From assembly GCF_031344055.1 (NCBI RefSeq), contig NZ_JADBEN010000002.1: 64,000 nucleotides of DNA; one strand, given 5' to 3'. Source of the stretch: Methylobacillus flagellatus_A. Its GTDB lineage: Bacteria > Pseudomonadota > Gammaproteobacteria > Burkholderiales > Methylophilaceae. Under the pieces are notes generated by a model. That model searched no databases and had not been told where the DNA came from. It worked only from the letters and a program-made list of their open reading frames with translations. This document shows positions 51,364 through 61,249 of this stretch, piece after piece. Made by a program: the position numbers and the translations under genes. Position 1 is the first letter of the stretch; every line of letters starts with the position of its first letter.

Positions 51364-53706
51364 TTAGAACTGCTGCCCCATCTGGAATTGCAGCATCTGG
51401 GTACGATCGCCATCCTGCTTGTTGAGAGGCTTGGCCAGTACCAACTTGATCGGGCCGAATGGCGAGAGCCAGCTTACCCCTACACCTGTAGAGTAGCGAA
51501 TATCGCTGAGACTAGTAGAGTAATTCAAGCCCGACTCATTAATGCCATCACCCGCAATAGAGCCTGCATCAATAAAGGTGCTCAAGCGCAAGGCATTATT
51601 ATCTTTCATGCCTGGTATCGGGAAATATAACTCCGCATTCGCCAGCAACCGCTTTGTACCACCAGCAGCAAAATCACGATAGCCTAAACCTGTTGTGTCA
51701 TAAATGCGAGGACCGATTGAGCTCTGCTCATAACCGCGCACCGAATTCACGCCGCCGGCATAGAAATTCTTGAAGAACGGAAAATCCTTGTCGCCATAGG
51801 TATTGCCGTAGCCAATTTCGCCATTCAGCATCAGGGTGACGCTCTTGCTGATGTCCTTGTACCAGGCATGTTTGTACTCCAGCTTGTAGTACTGGAGATC
51901 AAGCCCAGGCAAGGCAACCTCGGAGCTGATGCGCTGCAGCACCCCTTTATTCGGGAACATGATGTTGTCACGCGTATCGTGCGTCCAAGCCAGGTTAACA
52001 AACCAGGAGCTGTTGCTGCAACTGTTGGCGTCTTCGGAACTGCTGCAATAACGCCTGAACTGCGGCGGGCTATTGCTGCTCAGCTCAACGTCCGTGTAAT
52101 CAAAGGTCAAGCCGGCGCTGACGAAATCACGCTCATTCAACGGCATGCCGAAGTTCACGCCCGCGCCATAAGATGCTGTCTTGTAGTCGCCGGTACGCAG
52201 GTAAGTCGTATCGACCTTGCGGTGGTAGACGTTGAAGCCGCGGCTGATGCCGTCCGGGGTGAAGTAAGGGTCCGTGTAAGTCAATGAGTACACAGTATTG
52301 ATGCGGCCGGTATTGACCTGGGCGGCTACGCGGTTACCCGTGCCAAGGAAGTTGTTCTGGTTGATGGTCACGCCCAGCACCACGCCTTCATAGCTGGACA
52401 GGCCGGCACCGAACATGACGCTACCGGTCGAACGTTCCGTCACGTTGATATTGAGGTCCACCTGGTCGTTGGTGCCTGGAACCGCAGGCGTCTCGACATT
52501 GACGTCTGAAAAATACTGCAGCCTCTCGAGACGCTGCTTGGACCGTTCGATCTTGTCCGCGCCATACCAGGCGGACTCCAGCTGGCGCATTTCGCGGCGC
52601 AACACTTCGTCCCTGGTCCGCGTATTGCCGGTCAGGTTGATGCGGCGCACGTAAACGCGGCGGCCCGGGTCGATGTAGAAGGTAAATGCGACAGTATGCT
52701 TTTCCTTGTCGACTTCAGGGATCGCATTGACGTTGGAAAAGGCATAGCCGTCATTTCCCAGGCGGTCATTGATGGCCTTGCTGGATTCCGTAACGCGCTG
52801 GCGGTTGAATACCTCGCCTGACGAAACGGAAATCAGGCTGCGCGCCTCGGACTCTGGAATCAGCATCTCGCCAGCCAACTTGACGTCGGTCACGGTATAT
52901 TTCTCACCCTCGGTGATATTGATCGTGATGTAGATATCCCGCTTGTCCGGTGTAATGGAGACCTGGGTCGAATCGATATTGAATTCCAGATAGCCCTGGT
53001 TCATGTAGAACGAGCGCAGCGCCTCGAGGTCGGCCGTCAGCTTCTGGCGGGAATACTGGTCGTTCTTGTTCCACCAGGTGAGCCAGTTGGGCGTGGTCAG
53101 CGTCAGCTTCTCCAGCAGCTCTTCCTTGGTGTAATCATTGTTGCCGACGATATTGATATTGCGGATCTTGGACACCGCGCCCTCTTCGATATCGAAGCGC
53201 ACGGCTACGCGGTTACGCTCGAGCGGGGTCACCGAAGTCTTCACCGAGGCGCCATACTTGCCTTGGGATAGGTATTGGCGCTTGATTTCCTGCTCTGCAC
53301 GGTCCAGCATGGACTGGTCGAAAATCAGGCCTTCAGCCAGGCCAATCTGCTTCAGGCCCTCTTTCATCTTGTCCGTGGGAAAAGACTTATTGCCATTGAA
53401 GACGAGCTGGGCAATAGCCGAACGCTCCTGCACCATCACGACGACGATGCCGTTGTCGGACTCGATCCGCACGTCCTTGAAGAAGCCTGTGCCGTAGAGC
53501 GACTTGATCGCCTGCGTGGCTTTTTCCTCTGTCATGGTATCGCCGACACGCACGGGCAAATAGTTGAACACCGTACCGGCTTCAGTCCGTTGCAGGCCTT
53601 CTACCCGGATATCCTTTACCACGAAAGGATCCTGAGCCAATGCTGAAGTGGAATAAAGAGCCAGGATTAGTAGCGGGATATGTTTAAGCTTCATGCCAAA
53701 CTTCAT
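51364..53706 (-). CDS. bamA: outer-membrane protein assembly factor BamA
   Basis: Central barrel of the BAM complex. The product of 780 residues has a signal peptide (through TSALA), five POTRA repeats over roughly residues 25-425 and a C-terminal 16-strand barrel. The barrel carries the VRGYEQ lid-lock motif (SVRGYEQSSIGPR) and a terminal aromatic signal ending MGQQF. The start at ATG 53706 is preferred over an upstream TTG (53715) and a downstream ATG (53694). Confidence 0.96.
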   Translation of the reverse strand: MKFGMKLKHIPLLILALYSTSALAQDPFVVKDIRVEGLQRTEAGTVFNYLPVRVGDTMTEEKATQAIKSLYGTGFFKDVRIESDNGIVVVMVQERSAIAQLVFNGNKSFPTDKMKEGLKQIGLAEGLIFDQSMLDRAEQEIKRQYLSQGKYGASVKTSVTPLERNRVAVRFDIEEGAVSKIRNINIVGNNDYTKEELLEKLTLTTPNWLTWWNKNDQYSRQKLTADLEALRSFYMNQGYLEFNIDSTQVSITPDKRDIYITINITEGEKYTVTDVKLAGEMLIPESEARSLISVSSGEVFNRQRVTESSKAINDRLGNDGYAFSNVNAIPEVDKEKHTVAFTFYIDPGRRVYVRRINLTGNTRTRDEVLRREMRQLESAWYGADKIERSKQRLERLQYFSDVNVETPAVPGTNDQVDLNINVTERSTGSVMFGAGLSSYEGVVLGVTINQNNFLGTGNRVAAQVNTGRINTVYSLTYTDPYFTPDGISRGFNVYHRKVDTTYLRTGDYKTASYGAGVNFGMPLNERDFVSAGLTFDYTDVELSSNSPPQFRRYCSSSEDANSCSNSSWFVNLAWTHDTRDNIMFPNKGVLQRISSEVALPGLDLQYYKLEYKHAWYKDISKSVTLMLNGEIGYGNTYGDKDFPFFKNFYAGGVNSVRGYEQSSIGPRIYDTTGLGYRDFAAGGTKRLLANAELYFPIPGMKDNNALRLSTFIDAGSIAGDGINESGLNYSTSLSDIRYSTGVGVSWLSPFGPIKLVLAKPLNKQDGDRTQMLQFQMGQQF

Positions 53707-53711
53707 TAAGA

Positions 53712-55079
53712 TCAACCTGTTATAAACCTGGTGATGTCATTGTAAAAAGCGACTGCCATCAATAAAGCCAATATCGCCAAACCAATACGCTGGCCCACTT
53801 CCATGGCGGCTTCAGAGACCGGACTGCCCTTGAAAATTTCTATCGTATAATACAACAAATGCCCCCCGTCCAACACAGGCACGGGCAATAGATTAAGCAC
53901 TCCGAGACTGATGCTGATCAAGGCCAGGAAGCCAATGAACGACTTCCATCCGATATGGGCGCTCTGGCCGGCATAACTCGCTATCGTCACCGGGCCGCTC
54001 ACGCCTTTCCAAGAAGCCTCGCCGGTCACCATGCGCGCCAGCATCTTGATGCTAAAGACAGATGTTTCCCAGGTTTTATCCACCGCCCGGGTAAAAGATT
54101 GCAAAGGCCCGTAGCTCACGGTGACACTCAACTTTTCCACGAGGGCTTCGTCTACTTGGTAGGCAGCGCCTATCCGGCCTATCTTCGTGCCATTTTCATC
54201 TACAGCCTGCGGGATGACCACCGCATCCAACTGCCGCTCGCCGCGCTTCAACCGCAATGTCAACGGCTGATCCGGCTGCTCGCGCACCAAGGTGACAAAT
54301 TGCTCCCACTCATCGATGGGCCTGTCGTTGACCGCCAGCACTTCGTCACCGGTTTGCAAACCAGCCCTGGCCGCTACGCTGTCAGGCATGATGTCCCCCA
54401 AGCGCGCAGGCATGGCGGGACGGTAAGGTGCGAGGCCCAGCTTTTCAAGGAAATCGGACTCGAAATCTTCCTTTTCGATACTGTCCAGCTTCAGCTCGGC
54501 TTCATGCTCACGCTGCGCCTCATCCTTGACCTTGACCGTCACCGCAGGGGACTTGATCGCCTCCTGCAACAATATCCAGCGCACATCCGTCCAGCTCGCG
54601 ACCGGCTCGCCAGCCACTGCAGTGATCAAGTCGTTGCTTTTCAGCCCGGCCTGCGCGGCAGGCGTTTGGGCAGGCACCTCCCCAAGCATAGGCTTCATGC
54701 CCGGCACGCCCTGCATGAACAATACCCAGTAAAGGAAAATCGCCAACAGCAGGTTGGCCGCCGGGCCCGCAGACACGATCGCAATCCTTTTCCAGACGGG
54801 TTGCCGGTTGAACGCCCGCGTCAATTCGGCTTCGCTGACGCTGCCGGGCACCGGCAGTTCGCGCTCGTCCAGCATCTTGACGTATCCGCCCAGCGGCAAG
54901 GCCGAGATCACGAACTCGGTATTGTCCGCGCCAAGGCGCCGCCTAAAAATAGGTTTGCCGAAACCCAAGGAGAAACGCAGCACCTTGACATTGCACCAGC
55001 GCGCCACCTGGAAATGGCCGTACTCATGCACGGCAATCAGGATGCCGAGGGTCACCAGAAAGGCGAGCAAGGTCAACAT
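53712..55079 (-). CDS. rseP: site-2 protease RseP
   Basis: Intramembrane zinc protease that releases sigma-E. The product of 455 residues starts MLTLLAFLVTLGILIAVHEYGHF with the zinc motif HEYGH. It has two PDZ domains in the middle (with QAGLKSNDLI and RAGLQTGDEVL) and the third metal element PVPVLDGGHLL. A longer frame into dxr is not used because it lacks family support. It overlaps the end of dxr. Confidence 0.95.
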   Translation of the reverse strand: MLTLLAFLVTLGILIAVHEYGHFQVARWCNVKVLRFSLGFGKPIFRRRLGADNTEFVISALPLGGYVKMLDERELPVPGSVSEAELTRAFNRQPVWKRIAIVSAGPAANLLLAIFLYWVLFMQGVPGMKPMLGEVPAQTPAAQAGLKSNDLITAVAGEPVASWTDVRWILLQEAIKSPAVTVKVKDEAQREHEAELKLDSIEKEDFESDFLEKLGLAPYRPAMPARLGDIMPDSVAARAGLQTGDEVLAVNDRPIDEWEQFVTLVREQPDQPLTLRLKRGERQLDAVVIPQAVDENGTKIGRIGAAYQVDEALVEKLSVTVSYGPLQSFTRAVDKTWETSVFSIKMLARMVTGEASWKGVSGPVTIASYAGQSAHIGWKSFIGFLALISISLGVLNLLPVPVLDGGHLLYYTIEIFKGSPVSEAAMEVGQRIGLAILALLMAVAFYNDITRFITG

Positions 55080-56260
55080 GCTTCCAACTGTCTCCATTCC
55101 ATGGCATGAGACCGTGCCAGGGAGTCGGCTTCGACCAGCTGGGAAACGGATGATACGGCCTCGATATCCATGGCTGTCAGCACGGCCTCGATCAGGCGCG
55201 GAATATCCTGGAACCCAATATTGCCGTTGAGGAAGGCGTCCACTGCCACCTCGTTCGCCGCATTGAGGATGGCGGGCGCAGTGCCTCCGTGGCGCAAGGC
55301 ATCGAACGCCAGACGCAAGCACGGAAAGCGCGAAGTATCCGGCGCCTCGAAATCAAGCCGCCCGACCTTGAACAAATCCAGGGCGTTAACCCCGGCTTCC
55401 AGCCTTTCAGGATATCCAAGGCCGTAGGCGATCGGGGTGCGCATGTCCGGATTGCCCATTTGCGCCAGCACGGAGCCGTCCACATATTCCACCATGGAAT
55501 GAATCACGCTCTGCGGGTGCACCACCACTTCGATCTTCTCCGCCGGCGCATTGAACAGCCAGTGCGCCTCGATGACTTCCAGCCCCTTGTTCATGAGCGT
55601 CGCGGAATCGATCGTGATCTTGGGCCCCATGACCCAGTTCGGATGGTTCAATGCTTGCGCGGGCGTCACCGCCATCAGCTCGGCGGCGCTTGCCTTGCGG
55701 AAAGGACCGCCTGAAGCGGTCAGCAAGATACGCCTGACGCCGCCGTGCTCGAGCGCAGCCAAACGGGCCGGCGGCATGACCTGGAAGATCGCGTTATGCT
55801 CGCTGTCGATCGGCAGCAAGGTGGCGCCGCCCTCCTCCACTGCCTGCATGAATAGCTTGCCCGCCATCACCAGGGTTTCCTTGTTGGCGAGGAGAATCCG
55901 CTTTCCGGCATATGCCGCCGCCATGGCAGGCTTGAGCCCTGCGGCGCCGACGATGGCCGCCATGACCACATGGACCTCGGGATGCGCCGCGACCTCTTCC
56001 AGCGCCTCCAGGCCTGAAAGCACCTGAGTTTCCGCGCCTTTCAGCCTTTGCTGCAGCTTTTCCGCCGCGTCGCTATCCAGCATGACGGCATAGCGGGGCC
56101 GATATTGCAGACAAAGTTCAGCCAGCTCGTCGACACGGGAGTTGGCCGTAAGGGCAAACACGCGATAGCGTCCAGGGTGCCTGGCGATCACGTCCAGGGT
56201 ATTGAGTCCTATGGTGCCGGTGGCGCCCAGAATAGTGACGTTTTGTAGCATGGGCGTCAT
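55073..56260 (-). CDS. dxr: 1-deoxy-D-xylulose 5-phosphate reductoisomerase
   Basis: Second step of the MEP isoprenoid pathway, which also feeds undecaprenyl phosphate and squalene. The product of 395 residues has NVTILGATGTIGLNTLDV for NADPH, the metal site in LPIDSEHNAIFQ and MNKGLEVIEAHWLF. The ATG at 56258-56260 overlaps the cdsA stop as ATGA. A start nine bases further in would also fit. Confidence 0.95.
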   Translation of the reverse strand: MTPMLQNVTILGATGTIGLNTLDVIARHPGRYRVFALTANSRVDELAELCLQYRPRYAVMLDSDAAEKLQQRLKGAETQVLSGLEALEEVAAHPEVHVVMAAIVGAAGLKPAMAAAYAGKRILLANKETLVMAGKLFMQAVEEGGATLLPIDSEHNAIFQVMPPARLAALEHGGVRRILLTASGGPFRKASAAELMAVTPAQALNHPNWVMGPKITIDSATLMNKGLEVIEAHWLFNAPAEKIEVVVHPQSVIHSMVEYVDGSVLAQMGNPDMRTPIAYGLGYPERLEAGVNALDLFKVGRLDFEAPDTSRFPCLRLAFDALRHGGTAPAILNAANEVAVDAFLNGNIGFQDIPRLIEAVLTAMDIEAVSSVSQLVEADSLARSHAMEWRQLEAC

Positions 56261-57087
56261 GAGGCGGAATGCATCCACGCTTGGTAATAAAGAGGCAAAT
56301 GAAGAAAAAACGCCGCCAGCGGCAGGCTGGATGTCAGGCCATCGACACGATCAAGAATGCCGCCATGGCCGGGCAACAGGTTGCCGCTATCCTTGAAGCC
56401 CGCCTGGCGCTTGATCAGCGATTCGAGCAGGTCGCCCATAATGCTGAAAACCGTCAACACCCAGAATCCTGCGATCAATAAGACATTCAAGTCAAAAGCA
56501 ATGCATAACGCCACTCCGTACAGACTCACGGCGACCAATGCGCCTAGCACGCCCTCCCAGGTCTTGCCCGGGCTGATACTGACCGCCAGCTTGTGCTTGC
56601 CGAAACGCTTGCCGGCGAAATAGGCTGCACTATCGGCAATCCAGACCACGAGCATGATGGCCAACAGCAGCCAGGGGCTGATCGCGCGCAAGCTGACAAG
56701 CGCCAGCCATAAAGGCAGGACGATCCACCACCCTGCAAGCATCATGAGATAAGGGTTCCTTACCTGTGTACGGCGCCATAACCAGATCGGCACGAGGGCA
56801 ATCCAGAAAGCTGCCGCCAAGGGCAAGCCCCAGTAAAGCGCATATTCCTGCATAAAGGCATTTGCCGGCCCTTGCCAGAAAGTAAAGAACACACCTGCGA
56901 TAGCGGAGGCGGCAATATAAAGGACGCGGACAGCCGGCTTGAAGCCGGCCATGTGGGACCACTCCCACAAGCCGATTAGGACGCCGGCAAGCACTAGTAA
57001 GGACCAGTAAGGCTCCGGCAGCACGAACAACACCGCCAGGAATGCGGGGATCAGGATAGCAGCCGTCAGCAAGCGGGTCTTCAGCAT
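56257..57087 (-). CDS. cdsA: phosphatidate cytidylyltransferase
   Basis: Makes CDP-diacylglycerol. The product of 276 residues is a polytopic membrane protein starting MLKTRLLTAAILIPAFLAVL. The signature SISPGKTWEGVLGALVAVS is present, and SLIKRQAGFKDSGNLLPGHGG matches the CDP-DAG synthase motif. The start at 57087 is set because the longer frame runs through uppS in the wrong register. Confidence 0.95.
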   Translation of the reverse strand: MLKTRLLTAAILIPAFLAVLFVLPEPYWSLLVLAGVLIGLWEWSHMAGFKPAVRVLYIAASAIAGVFFTFWQGPANAFMQEYALYWGLPLAAAFWIALVPIWLWRRTQVRNPYLMMLAGWWIVLPLWLALVSLRAISPWLLLAIMLVVWIADSAAYFAGKRFGKHKLAVSISPGKTWEGVLGALVAVSLYGVALCIAFDLNVLLIAGFWVLTVFSIMGDLLESLIKRQAGFKDSGNLLPGHGGILDRVDGLTSSLPLAAFFLHLPLYYQAWMHSAS

Positions 57088-57088
57088 A

Positions 57089-57841
57089 TCAGTCCGCAAC
57101 CAGCTGTTCGCTCGTGCGTCCAAAGCGGCGCTCGCGCCGCTGGTAGGACGCAATCGCGCGCTTGAACTCGGCCTCGTCGAAATCCGGCCACAGAGTCTCG
57201 GTGAAATACAACTCGCTGTAGGCGAGCTGCCATAACAGGAAGTTGCTGATACGCTGCTCCCCTCCCGTACGGATGAACAAATCCGGCTCGGGCGCGTAAT
57301 GCATGCTGAGATAGGCTGCCAGATCGGATTCCGTGAAGCTTTGCGCAAGGCCGGGCTTCTCGGCCAGCAGGCGCTTCATTGCCTGCATGATGTCCCAGCG
57401 GCCGCCATAGTTGACCGCGACCGTCAGGGTCAGTCCGTCATTGCTAGCCGTCTGCGCCTCGGCTTCCGCAATCTTGTCCACCAGGGCCGGGTCGAAACGG
57501 GAGCAATCCCCGATCATGCGCAAGCAGATATTGTTTTCGTCGAGCTTGCCGACCTCTTGTTGCAGCGCTTCCATGAACAGGTTCAACAAGAAGCTGACTT
57601 CATCCGCAGGACGGCGCCAGTTTTCACTGCTGAACGCAAACAGCGTGAGGTATTTCACCCCATGGTTTGCACACAGGCGCACGACTTCGCGCACGACCTC
57701 GACGCCGCGCTTATGCCCTGCGACTCGGGGGAGAAAGCGCTTCTTGGCCCAGCGGCCATTGCCGTCCATGATCACGGCAATGTGCTGGGGAATATCGCCC
57801 GTTACCGGGATGGTCTGGGTGGAGCTGGAAAAAAGTGCCAC
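57089..57841 (-). CDS. uppS: undecaprenyl diphosphate synthase
   Basis: cis-prenyltransferase providing the peptidoglycan lipid carrier. The 250-residue protein has IAVIMDGNGRWAKKR, FAFSSENWRRP and the C-terminal RTGGEQRISNFLLWQ and ELYFTETLWPDF motifs. It is followed by cdsA. Confidence 0.96.
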   Translation of the reverse strand: MALFSSSTQTIPVTGDIPQHIAVIMDGNGRWAKKRFLPRVAGHKRGVEVVREVVRLCANHGVKYLTLFAFSSENWRRPADEVSFLLNLFMEALQQEVGKLDENNICLRMIGDCSRFDPALVDKIAEAEAQTASNDGLTLTVAVNYGGRWDIMQAMKRLLAEKPGLAQSFTESDLAAYLSMHYAPEPDLFIRTGGEQRISNFLLWQLAYSELYFTETLWPDFDEAEFKRAIASYQRRERRFGRTSEQLVAD

Positions 57842-57889
57842 TCAATGCTCCATGGGATAGAAACAATATAAAATCACTGGCTGCCGCAA

Positions 57890-58447
57890 TTAAACAGCCA
57901 TCAACTCGGTTTCCTTGGTCTGCAGCAGCTTGTCGATCTCCGCTACAAACTTGTCCGTGAGCTTCTGCACGTCATCCTGCGCGCGACGCTCGTCATCCTC
58001 GCTGATTTCCTTATCCTTGACCAGTTTTTTCAGCGCATCATTGGCATCGCGGCGTACGTTGCGTACCGCCACCTTGGCATTTTCCGCCTCGCCACGCACC
58101 ACCTTGATCAGATCGCGGCGGCGCTCTTCGGTCAGCATGGGCATGGGGACCCGGATCACATCGCCGTTGGTGGCAGGGTTGAGGCCCAGGTCAGAATCCC
58201 GGATCGCCTTTTCCACCTTGGCCGTCATGCTCTTTTCGTATGCCTGCACGTTGAGGGTGCGCGCATCGCCCAGGTTCACATTGGCGACCTGGTTGATCGC
58301 CACCATGGAACCGTAATATTCAACCTGCACGTGGTCAAGCAATCCGGTATGCGCCCGGCCAGTGCGCACCTTGCTCAAATCGGCCTTCAAAGCCTCGATG
58401 GACTTCTTCATTTTTTGTTCTGCAGTGTTTTTTACGTCTTGTATCAT
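57890..58447 (-). CDS. frr: ribosome recycling factor
   Basis: Splits post-termination ribosomes together with EF-G. The product from the ATG at 58445-58447 is 185 residues, the standard length, with ALKADLSKVRTGRAHTGLL and VPMPMLTEERRRDLIK. It lies between pyrH and uppS. Confidence 0.97.
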   Translation of the reverse strand: MIQDVKNTAEQKMKKSIEALKADLSKVRTGRAHTGLLDHVQVEYYGSMVAINQVANVNLGDARTLNVQAYEKSMTAKVEKAIRDSDLGLNPATNGDVIRVPMPMLTEERRRDLIKVVRGEAENAKVAVRNVRRDANDALKKLVKDKEISEDDERRAQDDVQKLTDKFVAEIDKLLQTKETELMAV

Positions 58448-58478
58448 GATGTCTCCTGCTAAGCATGTATCCGGGTAT

Positions 58479-59195
58479 TCAAGGCAGAACGCGCGTTCCC
58501 TCGTCTTCACCCAGTACGACCCGTTTCAGCGCTCCCTGGCGGAAGATGCTGAACACGGAGATTGGTAACTTCTGGTCGCGGCACAATGTCAATGCCGTCG
58601 CATCCATGACTTTCAGATTCTTGACGATCGCCTCGTCGAATGTCAGCGTCTTGTAGCGCATGGCTTCGGGATTGCGTTTCGGGTCATCCGTATACACGCC
58701 GTCCACCTTGGTCGCCTTGAGCACGATTTCCGCGTTGATTTCCATGCCGCGCAAGGCAGCCGCGGTATCGGTGGTAAAGAACGGATTGCCCGTCCCTGCG
58801 CCGAAGATGACCACACGGCCTTCTTCAAGATAGCGGATGGCCTTGCCGCGAATATAGGGCTCGGCCACCTGCTCGATATTCAATGCGGACTGCACGCGGC
58901 TCACCAGGCCCACCTGGCGCATCGCGTCCTGCAACGCCAAGGCATTCATGACCGTGGCCAGCATGCCCATGTAGTCCGCCGTCGCCCTGTCCATGCCTTC
59001 TGCCGCCGGCGCAACGCCTCGGAAAATATTGCCCCCGCCGATCACCACCGCCACTTCCACGCCGAGATCGACCACTTCCTTGATCTCTTCCACAATCCGG
59101 AAAATGGTCGCTCGGTTGATACCATAGCTGTCGTCGCCCATCAGGGCTTCACCAGAGAGTTTCAATAAAATGCGCTTATAGGCGGGAGTGCTCAT
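58479..59195 (-). CDS. pyrH: UMP kinase
   Basis: Phosphorylates UMP to UDP. The 238-residue protein has RILLKLSGEALMGD, VVIGGGNIFRG and the acceptor region TGNPFFTTDTAAALRG. It follows tsf and precedes frr, the standard order. Confidence 0.97.
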   Translation of the reverse strand: MSTPAYKRILLKLSGEALMGDDSYGINRATIFRIVEEIKEVVDLGVEVAVVIGGGNIFRGVAPAAEGMDRATADYMGMLATVMNALALQDAMRQVGLVSRVQSALNIEQVAEPYIRGKAIRYLEEGRVVIFGAGTGNPFFTTDTAAALRGMEINAEIVLKATKVDGVYTDDPKRNPEAMRYKTLTFDEAIVKNLKVMDATALTLCRDQKLPISVFSIFRQGALKRVVLGEDEGTRVLP

Positions 59196-59303
59196 GGGGC
59201 TCCTTATTGTTATGCAAATTGTGCAAAACGTGAATCATCCCACATATCAAGACGATCCACGTTCGTTTACTACCGGCAGGCCGCAACGGGTGCGACCATT
59301 AGT

Positions 59304-60179
59304 TTACACCTTTGCCGCAGCAGCAACTTCAGCAGCAAAATCGGTCACGACTTTTTCAATGCCTTCACCGACCACATACATGGTGAAAGAAGCGATGCTG
59401 GCATTGTTGGACTTGAGCAACTGCTCGATGGTTTGCTTGTCGTCCTTGACGAAAGGCTGGCTCAGCAAGGTCACTTCCTTGAGGAACTTCTGCACGGTGC
59501 CGTCAGCGATCTTGTCCAGCATGGTTTCCGGCTTGCCGGCTTCCTTCGCCTTCTCGATCGCGACGCGGCGCTCGGCTTCGATCAGCTCGGCAGGAATACC
59601 GCTGGCGTCCAGGGACTTTGGCTTTGCAGCGGCGATATGCATGGCAATATCCTTGCCCAGCGCTTCGTCGCCGCCAACCAGGTCGACCAGCACGCCGATC
59701 TTGCCGCCGTGAACGTAGCTCACGAGCTTGCCCTTGGCTTCGGTGACGACGAAACGGCGCACGGTGATGTTTTCACCGATCTTGCCGATCAATTGCGTGC
59801 GGATGTCTTCCACGTTGCCGCCTTCGATATTGAGTGCGGACAAGGCAGCCACATCGGCAGGCTTGTTCGTGGCGGCAGCCTCGGCCACTTGGCTGGTGAA
59901 GGCGAGGAAATCCGCATTCTTGGCACAGAAATCGGTTTCAGAGTTGATTTCGACGATCGCGCCCAGCTTGCCGTCGGCCTTGATGCTCACGGCCACGACG
60001 CCTTCAGCGGCCACGCGGCCGGCGGCCTTGCTGGCCTTGTTGCCGAAACGCACACGCAGGATTTCTTCCGCACGCGCCATATCGCCTTCAGCTTCTGTCA
60101 GCGCCTTCTTGCAATCCATCATGGGCGCATCGGTGCGCTCACGCAATTCCTTGACCATGCTTGCGGTAATTTCAGCCAT
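59304..60179 (-). CDS. tsf: elongation factor Ts
   Basis: Nucleotide exchange factor for EF-Tu. The 291-residue protein starts MAEITASMVKELRERTDAPM and contains the TDFCAKNADFLAF core contact motif. It lies downstream of rpsB behind a partial terminator. Confidence 0.97.
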   Translation of the reverse strand: MAEITASMVKELRERTDAPMMDCKKALTEAEGDMARAEEILRVRFGNKASKAAGRVAAEGVVAVSIKADGKLGAIVEINSETDFCAKNADFLAFTSQVAEAAATNKPADVAALSALNIEGGNVEDIRTQLIGKIGENITVRRFVVTEAKGKLVSYVHGGKIGVLVDLVGGDEALGKDIAMHIAAAKPKSLDASGIPAELIEAERRVAIEKAKEAGKPETMLDKIADGTVQKFLKEVTLLSQPFVKDDKQTIEQLLKSNNASIASFTMYVVGEGIEKVVTDFAAEVAAAAKV

Positions 60180-60243
60180 TGTTTACTCCTTGAATATTGT
60201 TTTGTTGGCGTTAGCCAGGTTTCATTAACCAAATCCGGGTACA

Positions 60244-60269
60244 AAAAAAGGGGGCCAGAGCCCCCTTTT
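60244..60269 (-). terminator. attenuator between rpsB and tsf
   Basis: Six-base arms GGGGGC and GCCCCC with flanking A/T pairs form a hairpin, followed on the minus strand by a T-run. Partial termination would keep S2 and EF-Ts at different levels. Confidence 0.8.
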
Positions 60270-60278
60270 GACAGGGTC

Positions 60279-61028
60279 TTACTCTGCCGCGGCTTCTTCA
60301 ACCTCGACGAATTCCTCTTCGGACGCTGCCTTGACGATTTCGTTGATGCTTTGGTTACGGCCTTCCAGCACTGCATCGGCAATGCCACGCGCATAGAGGC
60401 GGATTGCACGGCTGGAGTCGTCGTTGCCGGGGATGACGTACGCTACGCCGTCCGGGGAGTTGTTGGTGTCGACTACGCCGATCACAGGGATGCCCAGCTT
60501 GGCTGCTTCAGTGACAGCGCCGCTTTCGTGGCCGACGTCGATAATGAAAATCGCGTCTGGCAGGCCGCCCATCTCCTTGATGCCGCCGATGGAGCGCTCA
60601 AGCTTCTCGACTTCGCGCTTGTAGCCCAGGGCTTCCTTCTTGCCGAACTTCTCGATGCCGCCGTCTTGCAGCAGTGCTTCGTATTCGTTCAGACGCTTGA
60701 TGGACTGCTTGACGGTCTTGAAGTTAGTCAGCATGCCGCCCAGCCAGCGGTGGTTGACGTAGGCGCAACCGGCGCGCTGTGCTTCTTCCTTGACGATTTC
60801 ACGGGCTTGGCGCTTGGTGCCGACAAACAGGATGCGGCCCTTGTTTGCAGCCAGTTGACGCACGTACTTCAATGCGTCTTCGAACAGCGGCAGGGTTTTT
60901 TCCAGGTTGACGATATGGATCTTGTTGCGGTCGCCGAAGATGTATTGGGACATCTTGGGATTCCAGTAGCGGGTTTGGTGGCCGAAGTGCACACCGGCTT
61001 CCAGCATTTGACGCATAGTAACGGACAT
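60279..61028 (-). CDS. rpsB: 30S ribosomal protein S2
   Basis: The 249-residue protein starts MSVTMRQMLEAGVHFGHQTR and includes the GGLPDAIFIIDVGHE and IPVIGVVDTNNSPDGV motifs. A GGAG ribosome site lies before the ATG. It heads the rpsB-tsf-pyrH-frr run. Confidence 0.98.
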   Translation of the reverse strand: MSVTMRQMLEAGVHFGHQTRYWNPKMSQYIFGDRNKIHIVNLEKTLPLFEDALKYVRQLAANKGRILFVGTKRQAREIVKEEAQRAGCAYVNHRWLGGMLTNFKTVKQSIKRLNEYEALLQDGGIEKFGKKEALGYKREVEKLERSIGGIKEMGGLPDAIFIIDVGHESGAVTEAAKLGIPVIGVVDTNNSPDGVAYVIPGNDDSSRAIRLYARGIADAVLEGRNQSINEIVKAASEEEFVEVEEAAAE

Positions 61029-61249
61029 TTTAATCTCCAGTAAGGGTTATTGCTTCCATACGCCCAACAACATCCGCGTTTTCGCGCGGACACCCTGTAC
61101 GGGGCGCATGTGCAGATTTGCAGCCTTGCCGTCGCGGCTGGCTGCGGGATTCCACCCGGCAAGCATTATTCCTGCCAAATGGGTGCGGTATGCTACCATA
61201 AGCAGCTGTACGAACTCAAGGAAAACCTGGGCGCAAGCCTTGCAATACA
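61029..61249. promoter_or_regulatory. divergent rpsB/map control region and probable rpsB leader
   Basis: On the minus strand TTGAGT, an 18-base spacer and TAGCAT form a possible rpsB promoter at about 61190-61219, leaving a leader of about 160 nt. The leader contains a hairpin with arms TCCGCG (61073-61078) and CGCGGA (61085-61090). Long rpsB leaders bind S2 for feedback control in other proteobacteria. A leader here is inferred from spacing and not from a recognised fold. Confidence 0.35.
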